From the NCBI GenBank assembly GCA_000226015.1, contig JH155389.1:35907-68357 (forward strand): 32,451 nt of DNA, given 5' to 3'. This stretch comes from Mnemiopsis leidyi (Eukaryota; Ctenophora; Tentaculata; Lobata; Bolinopsidae). The notes under the pieces are model-generated. The model had not been told where the DNA came from, searched no databases, and saw only the letters and a program-made list of their open reading frames with translations. Each line of letters starts with the position of its first letter. Within the stretch, counting starts at the first letter, position 1. Of this stretch, positions 1 to 9,113 are shown piece by piece. A program made the position numbers and the translations under genes.

Positions 1-1315
1 ATTATATAATATTAAATATAGGTAAAATTCAACTAATCTTTGTTACCAATGTAGAAGAAGGAGGAAATGTATAGTCAGTCAGTCAGGAAAGAATGTCAGT
101 TAAACTACAAGCAGTGACAACTGTCCAGTTCTTCTTGTTGTTGAACTTATGCTGTGTTTTTGGACTTTAGGTTAATTGAGTGGTCCCAGGCTTTCGACTG
201 GAGTTGCGGTGTTAAATCGATTTAACGACGCGTCAACGATCCACCTCCCACTTGATGTTGTAATTAACCATTTGTTGTAGGTTGTTTGCTTGAAGTAAGA
301 GATGAAGGGGTAAAAAGAGCATCAAGTGAATAAGACGAATAACAAGGGTGAAGGAGAAATATGAAAATATCATAACTAAGATCGAAAAAGATATCTACCT
401 AACTAGTAGTTATCTACCTAACTAGTAATTATTCTCATTCTTTTGTGGCATTTCGTATATTCTCACTATCAACACGATCCTTTCTCACTGTCAACTTAGG
501 CAGGTGAGTTTTGCTAAGGCTAGTGAACAGAAGTCAGTAGGAGAAAGGGAATGATTCGTGCAGTTTTGGTGGCAAGGGGCATGTCAAGCATCCGAATCCT
601 AGAGAGACAACTGTAACACTGTAAAGGTATAGCTATGATTAACTAATTCCCATTCTATTACACCATGAACTAATTTTAAGTGTTCAGCTAACATGACATC
701 ATCAATGTCTGCGTCAAAGTCCATATCATTAACGTGTGCCAGATGTCCTGAATTTATTTCTTGAAGCTTGTTGGTAGATTTTCCTCGATACTGTTTGGAA
801 CAATGCAAACATGTGGCATGATAGGTGGTATTCTTCTATTTGCAGACAACTGATAATTGTAATAAATTATAGGAGAAGTTATAAAAGTGGAATTCCAACA
901 TAAGGTCACAAGCAGCACAAGGTCTTCCCGATCTTCTATTAAAACCTGCTTCTAGAAACAGGGTACAACATGCAGTTCCAGTTTGGAAAACAATGTTTCT
1001 AGTGCCAGCCTTTTCCACTTTTGAACTAAATCACCTAGATTCTTTGGTCTTACTTTGTCTACTAACAAAATTTTTGATCACACCATCAACCAGTGTGCTT
1101 CAGTAACCTGATCTTACAAAACAATAATCAAGTTAATGAAGGCATCTGTGGAGTTCAATATCTTTAGTTATGGCAAACGCTGAGATTATTCAATAGACTT
1201 TTTTTGAATGAAAACTCAAAAAATAAAGACAAACTCTAGCATCAGTAGACTTTGAATTTGGATGAAATCACACATCATCAAAATTGATATAAATTATCAG
1301 CTACATTGTGTAAAT
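1..1315. other. Intergenic DNA, no supported gene
   Basis: AT-rich DNA with no convincing exon. Two short minus-strand open frames (599-808 and 836-1018, under 70 codons) have no splice or domain support. The stretch could be decayed transposon sequence, but no motif settles it. Confidence 0.5.
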
Positions 1316-1340
1316 GAGTGCTCTACCAATTGAGCTCCTG
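1316..1340 (-). repeat. tRNA-like D-arm / A-box fragment
   Basis: The reverse complement reads GAGCTCAATTGGTAGAGCAC, the D-arm and pol III A box of a Lys/Asn-type tRNA. No B box or T-arm follows at the expected distance, so this is not a functional tRNA. It is best read as a truncated tRNA-derived SINE head or a tRNA relic on the minus strand. Confidence 0.55.
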
Positions 1341-1791
1341 GATCATTCCTGAATGTGCCTGTCCATGAATTTTCTGAATCGAATATCAGTGGAAATCCTG
1401 TCTGTTCAAATATCTGCTCTGTGCACATCATGTAGCTTGGTTAATTATTTCTCCTTCCCACAAATACACACCTGTTAGCTATGAGTGCACACCTCTGGGA
1501 GTCAAGCTTGCTCAAACAAGAACCTGAAAAATGTCCCCCTCCCCACTTAAAACCATGTAGATAGCAATTACATTTAGAATCAATTACATTTTTGAAAGAA
1601 GTTTTTAAAGAAAATATCAGAAGGTAGTCATTTTTGGCTAGGGTCACAAATTTTTTGTCATGTGACAGCGATTGACCAATCAGAGGTTAGATACCACAAA
1701 AATTTGGAAACACTATCATGTCACCTTAATGATTTGAGACCTCTCGGCTCTCCCCAAAAATTCATTTTCTATCCCCAATGATATGTTCTAT

Positions 1792-1858
1792 GAGCAGCGG
1801 CGTAACAATGCCCCGGCCACCCCGGCTACGCCGGGGGGCGCCGCCATCAGGGGGCGCC
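1792..1858. repeat. GC-rich hairpin block, possible transposon terminus
   Basis: An abrupt GC- and CpG-rich patch lies in AT-rich surroundings. It contains a perfect 7-bp stem with a 3-nt loop at 1820-1836 (CCCCGGC TAC GCCGGGG), followed by two GGGGCGCC blocks. Abrupt GC-rich ends of this kind are common at DNA-transposon termini. No partner terminus or target duplication was found, so the family is unassigned. Confidence 0.3.
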
Positions 1859-2438
1859 AAACCGTCATAAAAAATATGGGACAATTTTGCAAGATTAACT
1901 GCGGGACTAGCAAAATCGCGTGTTTGGTTTAATAACTTCACTATTTATCTAGATTTTTCGGCCATTTTTTCACAAATTGCTTCAATTATGCTATTATAAA
2001 TATTCCACAAACATACATAACATACAGCAATATCTGCAACCTAAACATACAAAAATTTGCATACATAATATGTGCAGCAATACGTCTGACAGTGAGAGAA
2101 TAAGGCTGTCTCATCTGCAACATCCAAGTCTGATTATGGTCCAAAAATTCTTGGAAAGGTTTAAATCCTATAATTTTGCAACAGGACATTCCACAACCAT
2201 ACATACATAGTGGAATCGATTACAACACTCAAATCAATTTTACATGAAAAAGCTTTCAAGCCATTCTGAGGCTTGGAATATTCTGCTGAAAAACATGAAA
2301 AGAAAGGGAAAATCGTGAAAAAATCTCATTAGTACTACAAAAACATCAAACATACAAAGCAATTTGTGAGATTTTCCCTTTTTCAAATCTGCAATGTCTA
2401 AAATGGTAATTCTGTAATATCTAAAATGGTAGTTCTGC

Positions 2439-3050
2439 AAGTGTGAGATTATGATTATGATTATGATCCTTGGCCGCAACTCAGTCAAGACGATCAATAA
2501 CATTAACTCCACCCTCATCAACAACAGAAAAGACTACAGAACGGGGCCGTCCAACTCATCAGAGGCCACTGTGGCCTTAACAAACACCTCTTCAACATGA
2601 AGAAATCAGACACCATGGAATGTCCACTTTGCGGACACCGAGAGGAAACAGTATCACATTTTCTCGGTCAATGCCCTGCCACAACTCAACTTAGAGGACA
2701 TTACTTCAACGAGTACTACCTCTCCATTAACGACATCTTTGATTACATACATATTACAACCATTATCAAATACACAAACAAAACCAAAAGGTTACTCGAA
2801 CCCGAAGACATCGACAATACAGGAATTACTTAGCTCTAGCTTCTGCCTCCTCGTTATCTTTGACTTCTGGTACATGTTCTTTCTGTCTCCCTTGTAACCT
2901 TTTCACCTCCCCCGTTTACCAACCCCCTCATATCTCCCCTTACTACCCCTCCCTTTTCCCATCACCCTAGAGACAGGCTAAACTCCATATGGTGTTATCC
3001 TCTTGTGGGCCTAACTTTCAGACCCAGTCTCTCAATTAAAAAAGTGTGAG
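2439..3050 (+). mobile_element. 5'-truncated non-LTR retrotransposon (LINE) flanked by 9-bp direct repeats
   Basis: The direct repeat AAGTGTGAG occurs at 2439-2447 and again at 3042-3050. Between them lie a short (GATTAT)n run, the end of a LINE open frame (2507-2833), a pyrimidine-rich 3' UTR and a short A-rich tail just before the right repeat. This is the expected structure of a 5'-truncated LINE copy inserted by target-primed reverse transcription, with the direct repeats as target-site duplications. Orientation is +. The clade cannot be fixed from the C-terminal fragment. Confidence 0.65.
2507..2833 (+). pseudogene. C-terminal fragment of a LINE ORF2-type protein (CCHC zinc finger)
   Basis: An open frame of about 108 codons follows an in-frame stop at 2504-2506. 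It contains RGHCGLNKHLF and then a Cys-X2-Cys-X8-His-X4-Cys finger (CPLCGHREETVSHFLGQCP), starting near 2621. This pairing of an R-x-G-H/N-K-H segment and a terminal CCHC finger is typical of the C-terminus downstream of the reverse transcriptase in non-LTR elements. No reverse-transcriptase domain precedes it, so it is a dead 5'-truncated copy. Its frame ends shortly before the element's 3' UTR. Confidence 0.7.
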
Positions 3051-3115
3051 GTTAAGTTTAAATGACATTTCTTAAAATGTAATTTCTGAAATCGATATTC
3101 ACTTATTTTAAAAAA

Positions 3116-3663
3116 GTGAAAAGAGAGAGAAAAACACAAAAATTATGGGAAGGGCGTTTGCAGGTTTTGACTACTAGAAAGCTGTCTGCTGTGTGTACTC
3201 AAAAATACCTTAACGGGCGATGCAAGTCTAGAATTTCAGGCCAGAAATGCGTGAGAGCGCTTGATGGCCGCGACAGTAGGTTATCGACCTACAAAATACC
3301 CTTCTCTATTAAAATCATTACTCAATATGCAATAAATTGCCAGTTTTCTTCTTTCAAGAAAATCTTATCGGGAATACCTCAGGGTTCAGTCAAAGGTCCT
3401 CTAATTTTCAAAATGTTTATACCTGAGTGTTTAAAGAGCTAGAGTACTGTGAAGACAAGATATTTGTTGCCTTGCGTTGCGGCCCAATGTTGAAAATTAT
3501 GCCGCTGCACCGCGCCGCGCGCTTCGCGCGCGGGGCCGCGGGGGGCTGCCGCTTCGCGGCAGCAGGTCAGACAACGTCTGACAAAATATTTGCTGATGAT
3601 AATTTGAAATTGAAACTGATCGCAAATCTATCAGACAAGACTGTTGTTGATAATGATCTTTAA
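3116..3663 (+). pseudogene. Degenerate reverse-transcriptase fragment (LINE), disrupted
   Basis: Two adjoining frames carry recognisable reverse-transcriptase blocks. The first (stop near 3440) has SGIPQGSVKGPLIF at about 3368-3410, the conserved SGxPQGSxxGPLLF motif. The second has IFADD at about 3584-3598, the catalytic FADD/YADD motif, with LKLKL just after it. The two motifs are farther apart than usual because a GC-rich segment (3467-3592) has been inserted, and a frame change near 3435 also separates them. Upstream reverse-transcriptase motifs are not evident. The copy is non-functional. Confidence 0.65.
3454..3592. mobile_element. Small GC-rich hairpin insertion with 13-bp flanking repeats
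   Basis: GACAAGATATTTG (3454-3466) and GACAAAATATTTG (3580-3592) flank an extremely GC-rich segment and differ by one base. The insert holds two strong hairpins, one centred on GCGCGCTTCGCGCGC (~3518-3532) and one on CTGCCGCTTCGCGGCAG (~3545-3561). Both flanks sit at the codons just before the reverse-transcriptase FADD motif. This is what a target-site duplication created by insertion into the LINE would give. The element family is not recognised. Confidence 0.5.
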
Positions 3664-4372
3664 GCAGCCCCCGCTGAAAATGGTCCGCAACTGGCAACGC
3701 CGAGCAATCTTAAACTTAGCTGTTTAGCAGCCGCCGCGCGCGCGGTGTAAGCATCTGATTAGGTGAAAACCAACGTCTTTTAAATTAACAAATTTTGCCC
3801 GCTAGATTCAGCAAGTTCCTGCCCGCCCGATGCTAACGCACGCTACGAGCAAAAGGGGCTTAGTAGTTATTGTCTGACTTTGTCCGACCCTCATTCGAAG
3901 CAAATAAAATTCTCCTCCCGGAGAATAAAATGACGGGAGGGTGCGCGCTAGGCTTCACAATGGCCAGTCAGTAATCCGATTTATTTTATAAACTTTTGCT
4001 GAACACGTATATCCCTGTGCTAGCATAGCGCGAAATTAAATTAGGACGGATGCACGACGCAAAAGCTCACACGCAAATTAGCTAACAAGCACCTGTGTGC
4101 GTCCCGATAGGGCTATGTTGGCTTAGCAATTTAAACTTAAACATTTAAGTGGATGTTGATTACCGGCAATTTTCTCGATGGATGTCTCACTTGCTTTAAA
4201 TTGTATCATGTATAATGTTTTACGTGGTAACATATTTTTAGTGTTTAAATGTACAGTAGGTGATTTTACCTGACTAAATTAATTAAAATTTTTTGAACTC
4301 TTGTCCTTGGTTTCCTATTATTTATTATATTTGGATTTACCTCAATAACTGCTACTTTGACTGGAATTATGC
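3664..4372. other. Intergenic, CpG-rich left half, upstream of the E2-like gene
   Basis: GC- and CpG-rich up to about 4100, then AT-rich up to the E2-like start codon. It contains an inverted pair CCTCCCG/CGGGAGG near 3915-3948. It could act as a promoter region for the downstream gene, but no specific core element can be defended. Confidence 0.35.
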
Positions 4373-4375
4373 AGG

Positions 4376-4876
4376 ATGAACAAGCGGATAAACAAAGAAT
4401 TATGTGAGATAAAAAAGCAGGAAAACGATTTTTTTTCAGTTGAAGACATTACCGAATCTGGAGAGGAACTACAATCAAGAAAACCCATCTGGAAAGTTAC
4501 ATTCTGTCCTCCAGTCGAATCTCCTTACTATGGGGGTAAATTTCAACTAATAGTTAAGTTTCCAGATTTATACCCCTTCAAGCCACCCGAAGGATATTTT
4601 GTTACTCGGATTTATCATTACTTAGTAAAATTTAATGAATCTGATAATACTTGGAGGTTTTGTAATCATTGTTTATTTGAAGAAGATGGTTGGTCTCCGG
4701 CAAAGCACCTGAAACAGGTTTTTGAAACCGCTTTTTTAAAATTCTTTACCGACCTCTCTTATTGTATTGATGGTGCAATGAATCCAGCATTGAGTGACTT
4801 GTGCAAAGAAAATAGACATGCTTACATTAGGAATGCTCAAGAAGAGACAGTTAAGTTTGCTTGCATGAATCAGTGA
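4376..4876 (+). CDS. UBC-fold (ubiquitin-conjugating E2-like) protein lacking the HPN motif
   Basis: A 166-residue intact frame with no intron. Residues 2-15 (NKRINKELCEI) resemble helix 1 of UBE2D-type E2s. W39-K-V, SPYYGGKF (49-56), FPDLYPFKPP (62-71) and TRIYH (77-81) follow the E2 fold in order. The HPN tripeptide that helps stabilise the thioester transition state is H81-Y82-L83 here. The active-site region is expanded and altered; C99 (with C96 nearby) is the best candidate for the catalytic Cys, ahead of W106-S-P-A. The C-terminal helices are divergent but full length. The ATG lies 1 nt after an AG that looks like a 3' splice site (GCAG|GATG). It may be a pseudo-E2/UEV-like protein or an intronless retrocopy that has diverged; the long intact frame argues for constraint. 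Confidence 0.7.
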   Translation: MNKRINKELCEIKKQENDFFSVEDITESGEELQSRKPIWKVTFCPPVESPYYGGKFQLIVKFPDLYPFKPPEGYFVTRIYHYLVKFNESDNTWRFCNHCLFEEDGWSPAKHLKQVFETAFLKFFTDLSYCIDGAMNPALSDLCKENRHAYIRNAQEETVKFACMNQ

Positions 4877-5073
4877 TAACATGGGGTTCATTATATAAGC
4901 AGTTTAATTTTCAACATAGTACGTAGTAACATGAGTTATGAGGTTATGAACATAAAGATCCCTATCATTTTAGATATTGCTCCATTTAAAGTGAGATCTC
5001 TATCCTATAGTTAGCTTGTCTACACATTTGTCGTTGCCAGCGATAAAAAATTCAGTAAAGAAAATTGCTATTT

Positions 5074-5125
5074 CTTGCACAAGTTCTAATGAAAACATAA
5101 ATGTTTTCATTAGAACTTGTGCAAG
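5074..5125. repeat. Perfect inverted repeat, 25-bp arms, 2-nt spacer
   Basis: Positions 5074-5098 are the exact reverse complement of 5101-5125, separated only by AA. Beyond the arms one mismatch is followed by two more pairs. Read as RNA it would form an almost loopless hairpin. It lies about 200 bp after the E2-like stop codon. Confidence 0.9.
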
Positions 5126-5545
5126 TAAATTTACTTGTTACTGTCTTAGTTTGATGTCTGCTCCGGTTACCCGATTTCTCAGATCTACCAGGGTCGGGGG
5201 TGGAGGTATAACAGGGTGGGAGAAATTGAACAATGTCCCCATCCCTCAGCAGCCTCTGCTTCCAGCTAGTTGTGCTTGATGGGCAAGTGCACACTCATCA
5301 AGGTCGAGACCGATGAGATGTAAAGAGACGGATTGATGTAAATCTGCTATTGCAATTGATTGACTGCTAACTGCAACCTAGTCTGTTAAGCAAGCTTTCC
5401 AACGCGGTTAAACCTGAATGGAACAGTTTAATTTCATATGGTCTTGGCGCACGCAGAGACAGATGCTTTTAATTAATTGGTGTGTCCGTCTCTGCGAATG
5501 TCCCACGATGAGCGAGTATGTGTTTGTTTCTATGCAGTGTTGAAG

Positions 5546-6336
5546 TACAACCCGCCAATCACCAGCAAAGTAATTATACTAAGCTATAACGCCTGAAACT
5601 TAGGATAGGAAAATATTTAGTAAATAAAGCAATAAGAAAATATAATTGTGAATTTGTTTCGATGTATGTGTGCAGTGGCAATGTATTTTGTGCTGCCTGC
5701 GCGAACGTCCGGTTGAGGCATGTTGGTGGACGTACGTGCCCCTCGCAATGTCTGAGTTCAATGCTGGGCCACCCCTACTCTGATACCAATTTATTGTTCA
5801 AGTGTGAGAATGAAATATATAAATTATGGTTTGATTTATAAAATGTTGCAAATTAAATTAGTGTTTTCCTTGAAAATTATTGTTTTCCTTCCTTGTAGGC
5901 CTGAACTATAAATCCTGTTTCAACATCTTCCGACTCCATATTATTTGATGTAAAATGTTTTGGGTTGTTAAGCTTTTGTATAAAATGTTCCAAAAATAAT
6001 AATACTAAACAATTTTTGAATACAACCCGCATAATGCCAGCAAATTTTAACACTATAACAACTTAAAGTTGAAATAGAAAAATATATGAGAAATTAGCAA
6101 GAAAAATAATGATTACACATGATAATTGTGAATTTGTTTCTATGTTTCTGTGTGCTGACAATGGATGTTGAGCCGCAAACGTATGTGCATGTCGTAACGT
6201 ATGCGCTTAATGCTGGGCCAACCCACACTCTCAGTAGACTTACTGTTTGAGTGTGAGAATGAGATATATTTATGATATGATTTATAAAATGCTGTAAATA
6301 AAATTTGTTGTTTTCTTGAAAATTGTTTGTTTTCTT
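5546..6336. repeat. Old tandem duplication, two diverged ~320-350-bp copies
   Basis: Copy 1 (about 5546-5895) and copy 2 (about 6021-6336) share ordered matches: TACAACCCGC, TAATTGTGAATTTGTTTC, AATGCTGGGCCA, AGTGTGAGAATGA, and the tail ATTTATAAAATG followed by repeated GTTTTCTTGAAAATT. The offset is 475 bp. Indels and substitutions show the duplication is old. It may be a tandem pair of an unrecognised repeat family rather than a unique duplication. Confidence 0.7.
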
Positions 6337-6706
6337 ATGGTTTCTGCTGGTCAAAAATTTCGCCACAAATGCTTTATTTGAAGAAGTGAAGTAAAAAAGG
6401 AGCAAGCTTCTCAGTTCAGGATAGCCTGAAGCAGGCAACACCTGAACCTAATGCTTCTGCAGACTCACACAATTGCAAGTAAGCAGGAAGTTAAATCATG
6501 CTAGGCATGTGACCCCAATCACAGTACAGTCATCCAGTGAAGTTGCTTTTTAAATCTTATACTTACTTTAATTCGGACACTCCGTTAACCACATGTAACA
6601 CTAGTGTAACGGCCAATTACAGAAGGCCGAATATAAAATTATACATACATGCCAGTGACGGTTAAGGTAGTGTGTACCATACTTTCATCCCCTGAGCCTT
6701 CGATGC

Positions 6707-6968
6707 AATGGGTTGGTGGTGTAGTGGTATCCACCCTGACCTTCCATGCAGGAGATCAGGGGTTCAATTCCCAGATCCGCCAATCCTAGATCCTAAGGGT
6801 TATTTCGTATGCAATCTTCTTGGTCAACTCAGCCAAATGACTGGGAAACCCTGATTGAGGGTTAAACGAGGAGGGACTCCATCAAAAGATCTTGAATCTT
6901 CCAGGAGCCCCTTCAGTGTAACTGTAAAAGCCTGGGTACAGGTGTAACAAAGTAATAAAAAAACAAAA
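6707..6968 (+). mobile_element. tRNA-Gly(UCC)-derived SINE
   Basis: The head is tRNA-like. The A box TGGTGTAGTGG (6717-6727), an anticodon loop reading CTTCCAT with TCC at 6743-6745, and the B box GGTTCAATTCC (6761-6771) match the layout of tRNA-Gly(UCC). The acceptor stem pairs poorly and CCGCCA runs straight into a ~190-bp unrelated body, so it is a retroposon and not a tRNA gene. It ends in an A-rich tail (AATAAAAAAACAAAA) at about 6954-6968. No clear target-site duplication was seen. Confidence 0.7.
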
Positions 6969-6969
6969 T

Positions 6970-8150
6970 ACTCATTCAACTCTCACAACCGATTTCTCAA
7001 GCATTTGGCTAGGTGGACCATGAGTCTGAGTAGATCCAGTTGAATTCTTAGCTGAATGTGAAATATGCTCACCCCACGATTACGCAGCACTGGGATTTTG
7101 AACTCACAACCTCAACTCGCAACTTCATAGAAGTATATAATATTGCCCTTAGTAATAGGCTGGGTTTTTGTGTAATGCAATAAAAATAATAATCTGTAAT
7201 CCTCTCATATTGTTCTGCTTTCAACTTCTGGAAAGCAAATTTTGATTGACTGCTCTGAGGATTTTACAAATATTTCTAAAATTTTAGGAATAGAAATTAT
7301 GTGATCAGAGCTTGTAGCTTTAATGATTGCCATCAAAATATTTTTGACTTAGCTTTGCCTGTACAATGCAAAACTCTACAAAATCTTTGGGAAAATGTTC
7401 AATATAAAATGAAAGTATATAAAGAATGATAATTGCAAATACAATAAAAAGCTACAGGGATCTTACTTGCACTGCAAGTCTTGCAGTCGGCCAAAATTTT
7501 CGTCTTTTATTCATTGTGACTTCATCGAATCTGAAACGTCTTATAAATCATCTGCAATTACGTAAAATTCTTAAATACAATAGTCAAAATGATCTATCAG
7601 CAGACCATAACTAAACTTCAAAGCTGCCATTGTCAAAATTGAAATTGGTTAACTCAGGTTAGGCCACATTATTGAAAGTATTTTGATCTTGGCTATGGGG
7701 TCAAATTCAGAAAGAAAGAGAATAGTGAAAAAGGCTACAAATACCCTGATTTAGTAGGGTGAGAATCCTTGCCACGTTTTTGGTCAGTTTGCAGGGGCTC
7801 AAGTCTTTCCTGCGAGCAAGCAATAGTGTCTACTGGAAAACTGACAAATCCTAGCGAAGTACAATCCAAACTACATTTTCTATAGTTGCCTGAAGCATAT
7901 GCACAAACCCGTAACCAGTTACCAGTTCATTCAGCCCAGTGGCTCTTGCAAACAAACAAAAACACTTGCTAAAATTCGGGGAAACCTACCATCACCCAGA
8001 CACTGAAGAATTTCAACTACTTTCATTTCTACAACAAGGAAAACTGTTAACAAGTCTGTTTAATGATATTTGAGATCAGACAAATATGCAGAAAATCCAT
8101 GCCTCTTAAATCTACTAAGCTGATGCCAATTAACATGAAGATAAAAGATA
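6970..8150. other. Intergenic, nothing recognised
   Basis: AT-rich sequence with no exon-like frame, RNA gene or repeat structure that I can support. Confidence 0.4.
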
Positions 8151-8339
8151 TTGATAAACACCACAGACAAGATTTTCTCTTACAACACCACGTGTAAGAT
8201 GGGTTTCATTGAGAGTCCCCTGACATCTTAGCTTAAATTTACTGAAGGACTCTCACGAGGAGAATGGTCAGTTAGCTAATTGCACGATCCAGCCATTGTT
8301 CTCGGGTTGATAAACACCACAGACTGTCTGTGGTGTTTA
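8151..8339. repeat. Direct plus inverted copies of a short terminal-repeat-like motif
   Basis: TTGATAAACACCACAGAC occurs at 8151-8168 and 8307-8324. The second copy is followed after one base by its inverse at 8326-8339, giving a 14-bp-arm, 1-nt-loop hairpin at 8311-8339. The first copy and the inverse copy could be terminal inverted repeats of a ~190-bp MITE-like element. DNA to the right (8340-8620) reads on the minus strand toward an AATAAAG next to the inverse repeat, which suggests a second fragment of the same repeat. The family is unknown. Confidence 0.5.
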
Positions 8340-8971
8340 ACAATGTCTTTATTCAGTTGCCATCATAGCACTGATAACGACATATCGGACCCATGGTTGC
8401 TGTGGATTGCTCATAGGCATAGCAAGCCCAGATGGCACAACACTTGAGGACCAGCCATGTATATGGCACCATATCCTTGGTGGGAACCCCTAAGACGGGA
8501 AGCTTATGGGCAGGACTCTTAAAATGGTAGAGAAACCCATGCATGATGCTGTCACGTGTCAACCCTACGGTTACGGGTTAAAACCATCCAGGACTTAACA
8601 TGAACATGAACACCCTGATTTAATTCAATGTTCGAAAGGTGATGGTTTTTAAATTTTCCATAATTTTGCTGTGCTTGTGCACATTCCACATTGCATGAAA
8701 TTAATCGAGTCACTGGCCATAGGTGGTCTTTATCTTTACTTATAATATTTGTAATTTAGTAAACCAGAATTTAATGATGTTCTTTTCTTTAAAATGTTCT
8801 TATTACCACTGCAAGTGTCCAGATTTATATTTCATAATACTTGTTGGAAATCCAAACTTGCTCAGCAAACAATGGTGAGCTACTATTATAGAACTTTTTC
8901 ACCATTTTTCAGACTTTTGTCCCCTTCTTTAGTTGTATTAAATCATCATGGTCATTGTTCACATTTCCTAG

Positions 8972-9113
8972 GATGCGTAACTTATCATGCCAGTGGCAGA
9001 AAGTGGTAAAGACTGGCACCCAGCTTGATTATCTGTCTATAGATCAGGACTCTAACTATGTGTATGGCTGTTTTAACAACATCATTGTGAAACTAGACTA
9101 CAACACACAACAG
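8972..9113 (+). CDS. ELP1: ELP1 coding exon 1 (start codon exon)
   Basis: An acceptor-like TTTCCTAG ends at 8971. The exon begins G-ATG, so the start codon lies 1 nt after the splice site. It encodes MRNL (identical to the human start) through LDYNTQQ, 47 codons, and ends in phase 0 at CAG|GTAGCT. The acceptor means either a 5'-UTR intron or a trans-splice site upstream. No non-coding first exon can be located. Confidence 0.85.

Noticed and set aside
6710..6782. Functional tRNA-Gly gene
   Set aside because: The acceptor stem does not pair properly and an unrelated body with an A-rich tail follows, as in a SINE.
8353..8562. Small minus-strand Cys-rich protein near an AATAAAG
   Set aside because: It adjoins the short inverted/direct repeats and looks like part of a repeat element; the start and function cannot be supported.
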